NCBI GenBank assembly: GCA_014898415.1
Contig: RCTD01000007.1
Coordinates: 1,302,001 to 1,366,000 of the forward strand
DNA from: Stromatinia cepivora
Lineage: Eukaryota; Ascomycota; Leotiomycetes; Helotiales; Sclerotiniaceae
Length of the DNA: 64,000 nt
Direction: 5' to 3'
Position 1 is the first letter of the stretch. Each line of letters begins with the position of its first letter. Below the pieces are notes generated by a model. That model searched no databases. It saw nothing but the letters and a program-made list of their open reading frames with translations, and was not told the origin of the DNA. A program made the translations under genes and the position numbers. Shown piece by piece: positions 47,735 through 59,649 of this stretch.

Positions 47735-49429
47735 TCAAACCCCATCTATCTGCCCCGCCTCCTTTCTATCCTTGGCCCTCTTCGTCCTCTCCGACAACGC
47801 AAACAAAATCGAACTACCCAATCCTAATCCCGCGAGTCCAAGCCCTATATACTGAGCTCCACGATATCCTTTCAGAATATCTTGCCGATTTTTTCCACCT
47901 TTATTGATTTGAACTTCCACAGTTCCTGCAATACCCAAACCAATGGAGATGGAATAATTGACGACGGTGTTGACGAGTGAGCCTGCAAGACCTTGATGAT
48001 CTTTGTGCATGGAATCACTGATGAGGATTGTTGCTGCTGGGAATGACATATCCCTATTTCCATTAGCACCCGATAACGTTGAAGGTAATGATGTTTGTAC
48101 TTACATTCCCCAAGGAGTAACAATCGTGGAAACAAAAGTTTGTGCCCAATATGTTTGATTGATAGGGACCGTGGCCATCAAAATTGATCCAAGAAGAAAA
48201 CCAATCATAGCAATCATCATGACTGTACTAGCTGGAACCTTGCTGAGAATATATCCTGTTGTCAGTGATGCACATAATCCACTGATTGTCGCAGGCGAGA
48301 ACATTGCCGCGGCGAGAAGTGGACTAACACCTCTCATCTCCTCTAATATTTGCCAAAAGTAAAAGACCCATATACCGAAGCTAGACCACCCACCCGCAAT
48401 GCACGCTAGTGTATAACCAGTGTGAGAATTGAAGGCTCCAAAGGGTACCAATGGGTGCGTCGCACGAGATTCAATGAAAGCGAAAATCCCAAGTACAAGA
48501 GCCCCAATAATGAGAATAACATAGACATAAACGGTAGGCCAACCAACAACCGGTCCTTGGTTCCATGCAAAATTGACCAGAACCAATCCAGCAACTCCAG
48601 TCACAGCTCCGGCGCCATCAGCACGTTTGAACATACTCACCGAACCATCGAAATGTGGAGGAGGTGTATGAGGAATGACGATAATGCCTACTACAGCGAG
48701 CAAAACACAAACAATAGCAGTCACCCAGTAAGCCCAAGGCCACCAAACAAGTTGCGCAAATAAACTTGAGAATGCTGCACCTAGAGTGAAGCCAGTTGGG
48801 CCCATGGCACCAAAGAGACTAAAAATCATTTCCTTCTTCCTTCCGGACTCATATATGCGGGCAAGGAGTGCAAGAGCATTTGGTAGTAGGAGAGCTGGTC
48901 CAATTCCTTGGAGAGCACGAGTGACATCGAAAAATATTGCATCCGAGTAGACGCTGAAACCGGCTAGAAGAGACCAGAGCCCGAACCAAAAGAAACCGCT
49001 GATGAAAAGGATTTTGTGGCCGTAAAGATCTCCAAGACGCCCAGCGATAATAATGAAAGTACCGACTGTTAGCGAGTATGCAGCAGTAAACCAACCTTCA
49101 CCACAGATGTTAGCGACAATTCAAATATCAAACATGAGATGGAGGAACATACTCAGCTGTCCAGGATTTGTAATCCCAAAACTAGACCCAATAATATACA
49201 GAGGGGCAATGGCTTGTCCCAACGCAGCTTGCGTCATAAGTTGAGCCATACATATCAGTGCGATGAAAATAATCTCTCGAGGACGTGAATTAAAATGTTC
49301 AACTTTGCTTTGAGTAAGCACAAGAGAATTTGGATCGGTAGTCTCTGGTTTAGACTTTGTCTTCTCGATGTTAAGAGGCTCATGACCCGTCATCTTGGAT
49401 GAGGAAGATGATGCCAACGGAGACTCCAT
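47735..49429 (-). CDS. MFS transporter, DHA2/ATR1-like drug or boron exporter type
   Basis: Exons 49429-49153, 49095-48105 and 48053-47735 give 528 residues. The frame is continuous through both introns (PGQLS/WFTAAYSLTVGTF and PWGM/DMSFPAATILISD). The hydrophobic profile suggests 14 membrane spans. Motif A is present as GRLGDLYGHK and an antiporter-type motif C as GAMGPTGFTLGAAFS. These signatures and the WFTAAYSLTVGTFI start of the second exon place it with ATR1/AMF-like exporters of the DHA2 family at the plasma membrane. The substrate cannot be told from sequence. The N-terminal tail is Ser-rich and cytoplasmic. Confidence 0.9.
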
Positions 49430-50249
49430 CTCAGATCTCTACAAAAGTGGCGATAATGTCAATCGGGGAGATATCTTCTGGTCCGACTCAATAGATTTTA
49501 GAATTTGAATCTCCGTCGACCTTTTTCTTCACACGGTAGATGAAGAAGTCCAATGTTAAAAGAAAAATTGTACATCCCGAGTATCTATATCCTGCAATAT
49601 GTGGCGCAAGCCGAGCAATAAATAGAAATAGTCAATGTTCAATCGGGATAACAAGCGGAATAGGAACTTTTCGACAGCGGAGATAGAAATTTAAGTTTGC
49701 GGGGAGATAGAAATTTAAGTTTGCGAAAGTAGAGACATATCAAGCCCAATTAAAAAGATTTATCAGATAAGGAATTGTCGGGAATCTGAATAATCGGCAA
49801 GTTGTCAAAATTCTTCTCCTTTGTTGGTGGATTCAATGTGGATTGACAGTAGAGTTTGAGTGGATTCACCAATTAGATTTTCCATTCTGTTGATTTGAAG
49901 GTTTGAAGGTGGAACTCCGCAATACCCGCTCCGCACGAATTTGTCCCCATTCCGCAATGCTTGCTGAAGATGAGGAAAGGAGGAAGTGAGAGAGACACGT
50001 GAGAGAAAGAGTGCGAATGCTTAGGTGTTGGAGATCATATTGTTACTCTTCTGGAATTGAGGATAATCTAATCAAAAGGGTCTCTAGGAGGTAGTAAATA
50101 AGTGTTAGGCTAGGCTAGTGATCTATGCAACGAATATATTACTAGGTAATGGAATAAGAAACAAACTCTCAGATCTTCTCCTTTATAATTGACTTTCTTC
50201 TCAATCTTCAACACGTATATCTATCATCATGGGCTTCGGTCAATGGTGG
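49430..50249. other. Promoter region of the MFS gene, with a 24-bp tandem duplication
   Basis: 820 bp without a gene. It contains the tandem repeat at 49679-49726, about 250 bp upstream of the MFS start codon. Confidence 0.5.
49679..49726. repeat. Tandem duplication of a 24-bp unit
   Basis: Two adjacent copies of GGAGATAGAAATTTAAGTTT plus four bases; 23 of 24 positions agree. Confidence 0.9.
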
Positions 50250-50534
50250 CTACCATGCTAAAATACCACCTATTTGTCGTGGGCTTCCATTCGGATCAAT
50301 CACCTTATCGAGCTTGAAGAATTCCTCCGTAATGTCATTGCTAGGATCGATGACTCTTCCTGTAAAGCTTGAATGATATTTGGAGGGTGGGAGAGGGTTT
50401 TTAATCGGGATTGGTGTGAGGTTGACGGGATAGTGTATGTGAAGACATATGACTCGAGGTGTAAGTGTTAATTTCCAAATTTCCTCCCGGATTTCTACAG
50501 GTAACGAATTAAAGGATGCTGGTGTATGGGCCAT
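50250..50534 (-). pseudogene. Truncated 2EXR-domain protein
   Basis: 94 residues starting MAHTPASFNSLPVEIREEIW. The SLPVEIREEIWKLTLTPRVI stretch is the start of the fungal 2EXR domain, common in small uncharacterised ascomycete proteins that usually run to several hundred residues. The frame ends shortly after at a TAG (GGILAW), with no obvious splice donor to carry it on. It is either a broken copy or a genuinely short member. Confidence 0.55.
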
Positions 50535-51095
50535 GATCAAGCACGATTCATGATGAAAAAGGTGTTAGGTGCAAGATTGATCTTGGGGGAACGTTGGTTT
50601 GTCACAAGTAATGAATGGGTGGTGAACTTGCCCTGTGAGCTTGTAACACAACATCATCACGTGGTTTCTTCAATGTTTCTCTCGATTTACAACAAAATCA
50701 CAAATAATCACTCAAGTAATGCCCCGACAAGATAACCACAAGTATTTCATTAATATTACTCTGTAAAGCCATGGACGTCTTACAAGTATTAGACTTTTCA
50801 ACAGTCAATATAGGTCGTATGCTGGAGAATGCAAGCCAGTAAAGGACTGATAACAATTATGCTCAACCCCCCACACGCAACCAGCTTTCCCGATTTGTAA
50901 CCATACCAATCTACTAAGCCAAGTAGAAAAGCCTAAGAACTGAGCTCTACTCCTTTGCGCCGAAAGAGCAGATGTAAATTGGAAAAGAATTGTATAACAC
51001 TTAGAGAAGCAAGAAATCTTATAGCCCGAATCCGACAGTTTTCCTCACACAACGAAAACATGGAATCCTTCCTTGCCAAACTCCCTGTAAAACCT
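50535..51095. other. Intergenic region
   Basis: About 560 bp without a supported gene. Confidence 0.5.
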
Positions 51096-54000
51096 CTAGT
51101 TTCCTCTAAAGAGAAACTGCATATCCTCTGGCGTTAAGTTCTCCATCGCACTTTCGTCAGCATTAATAGTACTGTGAATCATGTTTGCCTTCTTCTCTTG
51201 CAACAAAACCATTCTACTCTCGACGCTATCTTCAATGCACAATCTAGTGATACTGCATGGCCTGGCTTGTCCAATTCTGTGACACCTATCTGCACTTTGC
51301 CACTCCGCAGCTGGATTCCACCAAGGATCCACAATAAAAACTTTGTTGGCTTCAGTGAGGTTCAATGCGACACCACCGGCTTTCAAAGAAACGAGAAAAC
51401 ATTCAACGTTGACATCGGTCATGAAGTGATTAATGGAAGCTTGACGCTGAGCAGGTGTCATCGAACCATCAAGCATCACGGTTGTGATACCTGCGCGACG
51501 AAGACGCCATTCGACGAGTTGAAGCATGGTAGTGAACTGTGAGAAGATGATAGACTTGCTCGAGGAGTTTTTGGATCGAAGTTGATATAGATCGTGAACC
51601 AAAGCTTCAATTTTCGATGACGAGGTCCAGTTTTCCATTTTGATTCGATTGATGATAGAAGATTTTTTGACTTGCACTTCATCTTGTTCAATTTCAGGTT
51701 GTTCAAGGTCGATGGCTAAGGGAATGTGGCATTGTGGACAATCGGGAGATTCTAACAAGTTAGTGATAAACGATCAAAAGGATAAAAATAACCTACCCGA
51801 AGATCTCAAATAGTTCTTGGCACATTCTCGACAGAAATCGTGACGACAAGCAGATTTGATAGCTTCCTCTGCAGTTTCATCACAGATACAACAAACAAGA
51901 ATGTTTTGACCACCTTCACCATTCTTCTTCAAAATCAAATCAGGATGGTCAGCGACTTGACGCATTTGCATGATAAGACCAAAGATATTGGCGTAATTGT
52001 TGAGCAAGACACCTTGAGCAACATATGTTTCATACTTTCGAGCACCATTGTTCATGATGCTACCAGCAAAATCATTCTCCTCTTCGCCGAAGAATTGTCT
52101 GTCGACGTAAATCTCCTTCGCAGGAAGCTCCATAGAAGATGAATGGTCGCGCTTGACACGACGGAGCATAAACCTATCAGTCAAAATTCGAAGCTTTCGG
52201 AAGGCCTCCTTTCCAGGACCATTGTTACCGAATTTCTGGATAGGATTAAGTAACTCTTGGTTGAAGACGGAGACATGCTGCATGCCACTGTGATTGCAAC
52301 CAGTACAGCGATTTTCACTGTTCATATCCCATTCGAGGGTCGAGCAAGGACATTGTTTACAAAAATAACATGCAAAAGGTCGAATATCGAGGAATCGAAC
52401 GAGCGAAAAGAATTCACCAATGCGATTTTGTAGAGGTGTTCCAGACAAACACCATTTGTGACTTGCCTTGAGAGCAAAGCATGCTTTAGCAGAACCAGAA
52501 GTGCGTTGCTGATAAACTATTAGAAAAAACCATTAGTTTGGAGCATTAGATCTTACCTTAATACTGTGTGCTTCATCAAGAATAACCCGATGAAACATGA
52601 TCTGATGAATTGGACTCTTCTCCTTATAAATTCCATCCTTGCGCTTGAAGCCTTTCTCTTGCTTTCGGTACATGGACTCCAAGCTGTTGTATGACATAAG
52701 AATGACGTTGTATTTTTTCAATTGCTGAACAGTGATGCCCTTTGCTTTAGTATTACTACCGTGAAAGACAAAGGTTTTCAAGGTGCCGTCTGTATAATCG
52801 GCAATCTCTTGCTGCCATTGCATGAGAGCAACTGGTGGAATCAGAACAAGTGATGGCTGCTTGGCAGGAAAATCAGACATGATTAAAGAGACGGCTTGAA
52901 TTGTCTTTCCCATACCCATCTCATCTCCCAACAAACCTCCACCCCAAGCAGTCTTTTCCATTGCTCTCATCCATCCAACACCTTGAAGTTGGAAAGGCTT
53001 AAGTTCACGATTAATGTTTGTTGGCTGTTCAATTTTGCAGTCTCCAATCTTGGGGAGATTTTCCAATTCCTTCCACATCGTGTGGAGTTCAGGATGATGA
53101 GTTTCCAGCCGCGCACGTTCCTTACGGGCTCGTCTGCTAGATCTATCTTCTAGATTGTTGATAAGATGACGCGCAGTATGCGCACTACGCACAATGGGAG
53201 CTGCAGATTGTGTACTGGCAGCGATCGGACCTTCATCGTAGGAAGTATCAGTTCCAAGCATGGAGTCATCATCTGAAACAAATGAATCGTGTTCTGACAT
53301 AGAAGAAGGAAGATCTGTAAGAGTAGTATTGGCGTTGGATTCCCTGCTATCTTCAGCCTTCAGACGAGGAATGGATGGCTCGATTTCTTGTTCGATTGAG
53401 GTCTTGTGTGCTGATCCTGCCTTGAGAATATTTTGGAAATTTTGAGAGTGTTTCTGAATAACCTTTGAAAGTCGGCTTGGTTCCTTTTTGATCGAACTTC
53501 GTGGGGCAGAGGATGGAGGTACAGGAATGTCCGAATCCGAATCAATGGCAATGAAGTCACCATCGTCATCCAAGTCATCATATCTCGTGCCTTTTCCTCG
53601 CTTTGGAGTTCTGAAATTGACAGCATTTGAGGTGCTTGAGAGTTCAACTTTCGGTTCAATCTTAGCCTTCTTCACGCGTGAGACCCCAGGATTAACAGAA
53701 TCATCATCTTCATCGTCCTCGCTAAAGTCGGCATCAAAAGTCAACTTGACGGGCTGAACTTTGCGTGGAGTTCTACGTAAACCAGGTGAAGATGTAGCTG
53801 CCAATGAGGTTGATGCCGCAAATTCTTGTTCTTGAATAGCACGAGCAAGCTGGGCATCTGGTGTGTCACCATCGAACATTTCTTCATCCTCAGATTCGAC
53901 AAACTTTCTCTTCTTCATAGGGTTGAGGGAGTACATGCTGTTTTGAAGTGCCCGAGCTCGGGCGATTGCGCTGACTGAAGAAGTGTTTTGCATTGGGTTC

Positions 54001-54524
54001 GCAGCTCCAGCCCGACCTCTTCTCGCAGAGGTAGTTGTAGTTGAAGAGACAAGGGGATTTTTCGTAGACGCGGGAGTTGCGACCCCACTGGTCTCTGGAG
54101 TAGAGTAGTCACTTCCCTCATTATAGTCGTTACTTGTAGAAACGGAGGACAAAGATTCGAGAGATCCCACAGGTTTTCTTTTTTCTTTCTCTGGAGACTT
54201 CTTCGCATTTATGTATTCACCAATCATGGAAGGAGATGGAAGATCTGATAGGGAGTCATCATCATCGCTATCGGCAATGACCATAGAAGGTCTTGAACTG
54301 GATTCCGGTGGTGGTGCAGGAGAGGAAAGTTCGTCGAGTTCAAGATTGGAACCTTGCTTGACAGCTAATTAAAATAAGTCAATACAAGGTGCAGGCAGAT
54401 CTCTTTGAATTGGAAAGAAATTACCAGATATTCGAGAACTTGTCCGACTACTTCCGACACTACTAGTTCGTCCTGAATCTGCGACCTTTCTTGATCTTCC
54501 TCTTGCTTTTCTAGCTGGCGCCAT
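51096..54524 (-). CDS. rad16: DNA repair ATPase and RING protein Rad16
   Basis: Exons 54524-54425, 54364-52557, 52508-51797 and 51751-51096 give 1,091 residues; summed lengths are divisible by three and all joins keep family-like sequence ([30 protein letters not shown]). An acidic, disordered N-terminus precedes the SNF2 ATPase. Walker A is GDEMGMGKT near residue 516 and the DEAH box ([10 protein letters not shown]) lies near 630. A C3HC4 RING ([29 protein letters not shown]) near 840-885 is inserted between the two helicase lobes, as in all Rad16 proteins. The C-lobe ends with [19 protein letters not shown]. With Rad7 it forms the damage-recognition complex for global-genome nucleotide excision repair and contributes to a ubiquitin ligase. 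It is divergent from rad7. Confidence 0.96.
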
Positions 54525-55596
54525 GATGATTGAGTTCGACAAAGCGAATTGTTATGGGGAGTAACAAGGCGATGCGATGACGAAGGAGGGGCTACCAGAT
54601 AAGCAACACGATCGAATGAAAGAGACACCGACAAGTCAATTCGTGAGATCGAATGAATTATACAGGTACGGTGAGAGAGGGAATAGAATGTGGAAGTCGA
54701 ACTCCAAAGAAAGGTTGGGAATGGGGTAATAAATCAAGAGAGTTCGCATGGAACTTATCGAATCCTAGGTGTTTGTCGTGATAATACGACAAGATTAGAT
54801 GGATAAATTCGGTCGCGGGATGAGGGAATGAAAGAAAGAGAGGGGAATGAATTGAAGAATTATAAGAAAGAGAATGAAGTTATTCACAATTTCTAAATTC
54901 TTAACAAAACAACAAAAAGATGGAAGTTTTCGTCGTACTCGTACTATTTTTAATTCTATATGAAAGAAAAGAAAAAGAGAAGTTTGGAATTGAAAATGAT
55001 TCAAATTGCCACCTCCTGGCCTTGGATAGAAAAATTCACGGCACGTCATTCGTCAGATAAGATGAAAGACGCGCTCCATAAAACACCAAAAACACGTAAA
55101 CCACGTGAATAAATTTATGAGACTTTAGGCATCAGTCGGTAGTTGATTGGTGGATTTTGAAAATTTTAATTGATTAGATAATAATGATAAGCAGCAAACG
55201 CATATCAATCAATTAATCGCGTAATCGCGGTCTGTGTGTAAAAAGCACTTTACGCGGGAAGAAGGCGAAAAGGAAAAGAATAGAAGAGACAATAGTAGAC
55301 GCAGACAAGATTTTGAGACAAAGTGAAAGAATTGAAGTTATTCACATTCATTCAATTCAATTCTTTGTACTTTACGTGTTATAAGGGTTTAAAAAACATA
55401 TTTATAATCACGAAAAGCTCATCCTGAGAACGAAAACTCCATCAAAGGATAAAGTTTACCAATTCCTCTTTCTTGGTACATTGGTACAAAGGCATTTTCA
55501 ACTCTACGAAAGCAAAACTATCACATACAAAGGCCACCGTTTGTGTATATCGAATTTCCCGCCATTGAAGAAGTTTGTCTCAATTTTGTGAGAAAA
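54525..55596. promoter_or_regulatory. Shared divergent promoter region of rad16 and rad7
   Basis: 1.07 kb separate the two start codons. Visible short sites are a CACGTG palindrome at 55102-55107 and two E2F/MCB-like GC motifs, ACGCGGG near 55253 and TTTCCCGCC near 55556. Their use is inference. Confidence 0.5.
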
Positions 55597-57678
55597 ATGT
55601 ATATCATGAAATTACTACCTTCAATTTGCTAACTGCTAACAATTACACCATAGGAATCCTCCTCCACCTGGTGGTCCTAATGCCCCAGCACTGAGAAGAT
55701 CAATTCGTGGACCGTAAGATGCACACTCAACTCTGGATTTCCTAATATACTGATAAAATCATAGTCAATCCGCGTTGACCGATTTTCTTGCCGTAAGATA
55801 CCAAATCACATTCTACAGGTCTGGCTACCAATCACTGATTCGTTTGCATTAGTCTCATAATATCAATGCCAACCAAATTCGTCAAGATGCAAATGCCCGT
55901 CGAGCTGCTGCACTTGCCTCGCAACAAACCGCTGAAGGGAATGAAAACGAGGAAGAAGGTGAATCATCATCTGCTGTGCCGGAGATTGCTACACGCACCC
56001 GCTCCCGCCGAAATGAAAGTGAAGCACAAAAGAATAAGCGGAAGAAGGAAGAAGAAGTATGAAACCTATTCCGAGTCGAAACATAGGATTGACAACTTTC
56101 CAGAAAGCAATCGCCAAAATCAAAGCCTCTAAGAGGTTCCAGAGTCGAAAAAATCATGGATCAGATGAGGATATAAGCGATGAAGATGAAGCTGCCCTTC
56201 GATTGTTCAACGAAAGCATGGCACCTCTACCTGATCAAATGGAGAATTGCGAAGTTTGCGAAAAGAGATTCACAGTCACCGCATATAGTCGAGCCGGCCC
56301 AGATGGAGGTCTACTTTGCCCACAATGTACAAATGACCTGAATAAGGAAGAAGGACAAGCCAGGAAGAAACGAAAGACTCAAGCTGGTGCACAGAGAAGA
56401 AAAACTCAAAGTAACCTTCTCGATGGTATATACCCTGGTGCAAAAGACTTGATGACCTTGTGTATTGAGACTTTAGCCAAAAATGTCGATATGGCCGATG
56501 ATTTGGGAGATTTACCGGAAACGCTGATGGATAGATTGTCAGCTATCCTCTCTAAAAGACGTCTTTTGCGCTCCAATACCTTGGATTTATTCCTTCAGAA
56601 TGGTCGAGAAGTCATCACCATCTATGAAGGGGCATATCTAAGTTCGGATGATTATATTCGCATCTTCCAAGTCGTACCAAGCATCAAATCATTACGCATT
56701 CGATCCGGAATACAATTCAAAGACAAAGTAATGGATCACCTTTTAGCAACTACTATCAAACTTGAGCATCTCAGTTTGTCTGGTAGCAATCTCATCAGCG
56801 ATGATTATTGGAATAGATATTTCACGGAGAAAGGTTCACATCTTAAATCCTTCAAAGTTTATTACACAGATGGTCAATTTGGCGATGATCAGATAGATTT
56901 GATTGCAAAGTCGTGTCCACAGTTGACTCGCCTCAAGATCTACCATAATCAAAAAGTCACCGACGCTGGGATTGCGCATATTTCACGTATCTCCACTCTT
57001 CAACATCTCGGGCTCGAAATTCAAAACACGAAAACCTCAAAACCCTACGTTGAAATTCTTGATAGTATCGGGCCTCAACTTCGCACTCTTTCCCTTGGCC
57101 GAGTCCATGAGATAGATGATTCGGTTCTTAACGCTATCCATGACAACTGTCAAAATATAAACAAATTACGCATCACCGACAACAGTGTCATGACAGACGC
57201 GGGCTTCGCACACCTCTTCACAAATTGGTATAACCCACCTTTATCCTTCATCGACCTCTCCAAAAACCGCCATATTGATGCCTCCGTTCCTCGTGACAAC
57301 CCAAACAACATCGGTCTCTGCTCTCTTGGTTTCGAAGCCCTAATGACTCATTCGGGCATCGCTCTCCGCTATCTAGATATCAATTCTTGCAGACACATCT
57401 CATTACAAAGTTTTGAAAAAGTATTTTCGCTCGAGAAACAATACCCCGAATTACAGGAAATGAATATTAGCTTTTGTCAAGAAGTCAATGATTTTGTGGT
57501 TGGCAGTATCTTCAGAACATGTCCGAAATTGAAGAAATTAATTATCTTTGGAGACTTTAAGGTTAGGGATGTAAGGGTTCCGAAGGGAAGGATTCTTATT
57601 GGTATGCCGAATGCGATGGGGATGCAGATTGAGGGGACTGGAGTGGATGGGGAAGGTGATGGTAGGAGTGCCTGGTGA
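55597..57678 (+). CDS. rad7: DNA repair protein Rad7
   Basis: Best model: 55597-55598, 55654-55713, 55765-55792, 55853-56056 and 56104-57678, 622 residues. The initiator codon is itself split, AT before and G after the first intron (donor GTATAT, acceptor CATAG). No in-frame ATG exists in exon 2, and its frame meets a stop just upstream. The short exons assemble RRSIRGP/QSALTDFLA/SHNINANQIRQ, the N-terminus typical of fungal Rad7. A four-cysteine zinc site follows (CEVCEKRF and LLCPQC), and then a long run of leucine-rich repeats (LRIRSGIQF, LEHLSLSGSNL, LTRLKIYHNQKVTDAGI, YLDINSCRHISL). Rad7 partners Rad16 and contacts the Elc1/Cul3-type ligase in nucleotide excision repair of silent DNA. 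Confidence 0.93.
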
Positions 57679-59649
57679 GAAAGATGGAGGGTAGTTGCCT
57701 GGGGTTGGAGATTGAAGAGATGAAATGCAATGGGTGGAATGGATAAGTGATCGGCTTTTTAATGAATGGATTTATGGTGTTGGGTGAATGGCTAAATTGG
57801 GATGGCGGGTGTGATGAATGGATGGTATAGCTAATTATATGCTGGATTTGCATCGTCAAAAAGGATTTTCTGCATTTAATGTATACTAGGTATTCATACC
57901 TACCTAGCTAGAGATAAAATAGAAATTTACTTTTCATACTCATATGTTGGTGGTAGTCGCTTCATTTGACAGCTACCTTGTATTCGAACTAATTAATCTG
58001 GAATTACCTTTATTTTCCTTTTTTTTTAGAATTTTTACTTCTGGTATTGATTTGGATTGGATTGGATTGAATTGGGATGAGAGAATTGCATTGTGTTGAG
58101 AAATGTGGTGAGAAATGTAGTGGGAAATATATGGGATGGGATGGAAATGAAGAGTGAAGAGTGTAGTTTTTGATATATATATAGATAGGGAAGAAAAGAT
58201 ATCTGATAAAGAAGAAAATGGGAAGGGGGCATGAAGGAGAAGGGAGGAGAAGCGAAGGGTTTTTATTTAGACTGCTGGGGGGGGGGGGGGGGGGGGGGTG
58301 TTGGGTGTGAGGATGTAGGGGGTTATTGGGAGGGTGAGGGTAATTGAGATCTGGATTGGAATAGGGATGGGGTGGGTATGGGGACTGGGGTTGGGGATTG
58401 GAGGGGTGGTGTAAATGTAGGGATGGGAGAGGAGGATTAGGGAAAGGAATTTGTGGGGGAGGGATGCTTAGGGATTTTTTGAGATTTAGATTTGAGAAGA
58501 GAAAGGGGAAGAGGAATGAATAGGGATGAATAGGAATGGATATAGATATGAAGATATTAGAAGGGGGCATAGAGGACCGAAGATCTAGGATTCGAATAGA
58601 GAAGGAGCGAGTATAATAATAGGAGACAAGTGTGGATTTTCTGTATTGTGAATAAGAAGTAAAGGAAGGAAAAGATATATATTGATCTTTGGGGGATGAT
58701 GTTTGTTTGTATTGTAGATAAATAATGGGGAGGTGGAGTTAGAGGTATGTATATTATTCAAGTAGTATGATTGATATTTTTTTTATGAATAAATAATAGA
58801 GGATAAAGGAAATATATCTTAAGATGAGAATGTTCGATATATAACTATTTACATATATGTAATTTCCAACAACAAAATAAAATCATAATCAAAAAACACA
58901 TCCGCAATTGAATATCTGATATTTATCTCAATGTTGGATAATAAAATGGAAGTAATGTGATATTTTCGAATGTAATAATATCTTATATTTATATTAACAC
59001 TCAGTTACGGAATTAACGGGATAGAGAACTATAGATTGAAATATCTAATATCTCGATCATTGTTAAACGAAGAAGCAGTGTGATATATCTATCTATGATC
59101 CCAAAACCTAGAGTGTCTTCGAAAGGAAATAATGCATTCCAAGTCTTCGTATCGATGACTCGAACAATTTCTTCTGGTTGCTGGATCGAGTCGGATATGG
59201 CTATATCTTATATGGTGGTAAAACCGATCTGGGAAGCATTTGCAGATATATTCGAGTCTGCGAAATGGGATCATTTTGGTGAGACTTCGGCTATCTGTAG
59301 CAATAATGATGATTTGGATATGCTCTTCTTCCACTTGAATGTTTCTAAGGGCTTCAAGAGCGTGCATGGAGAACCCATTCGGAGAAAGACCTGGATATAT
59401 GAGAACATTCGTTCCTTGGGTATCATTCTATTTCCTCTCCCCGACGCCACAGCGCATCACTATGCATCCACCGCACCCAACATTTACTCTTCCTTCCCGA
59501 TAATGCATAGTTCTTGCCGCGTGCCTCTCATACCCTTCTTTTCTCTCCTCTCTCCTCCTTTCATTCCCATCCAGCCTTCTAAGAACCATTCTATCCCAAA
59601 TCCAACCCAACAATTGCATCAATCCCATATCCATCCACCATCCACCAAT
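57679..59649. other. Intergenic region with a G homopolymer
   Basis: Nearly 2 kb between the convergent rad7 and trm112 genes. It includes the G22 tract and long G/A-rich stretches at 58200-58560, whose minus-strand open frames are Pro/Ser/His-rich artefacts. The frames at 59080-59763 (plus) and 59089-59367 (minus) overlap and are not called. Confidence 0.5.
58277..58298 (+). repeat. Homopolymer of 22 G
   Basis: An uninterrupted G tract. The exact length may be a sequencing or assembly estimate. Confidence 0.85.

Noticed and set aside
58010..58570. Pro/Ser/His-rich minus-strand frame of 186 codons
   Set aside because: It reads through the G22 tract and G-rich sequence; composition comes from the homopolymer.
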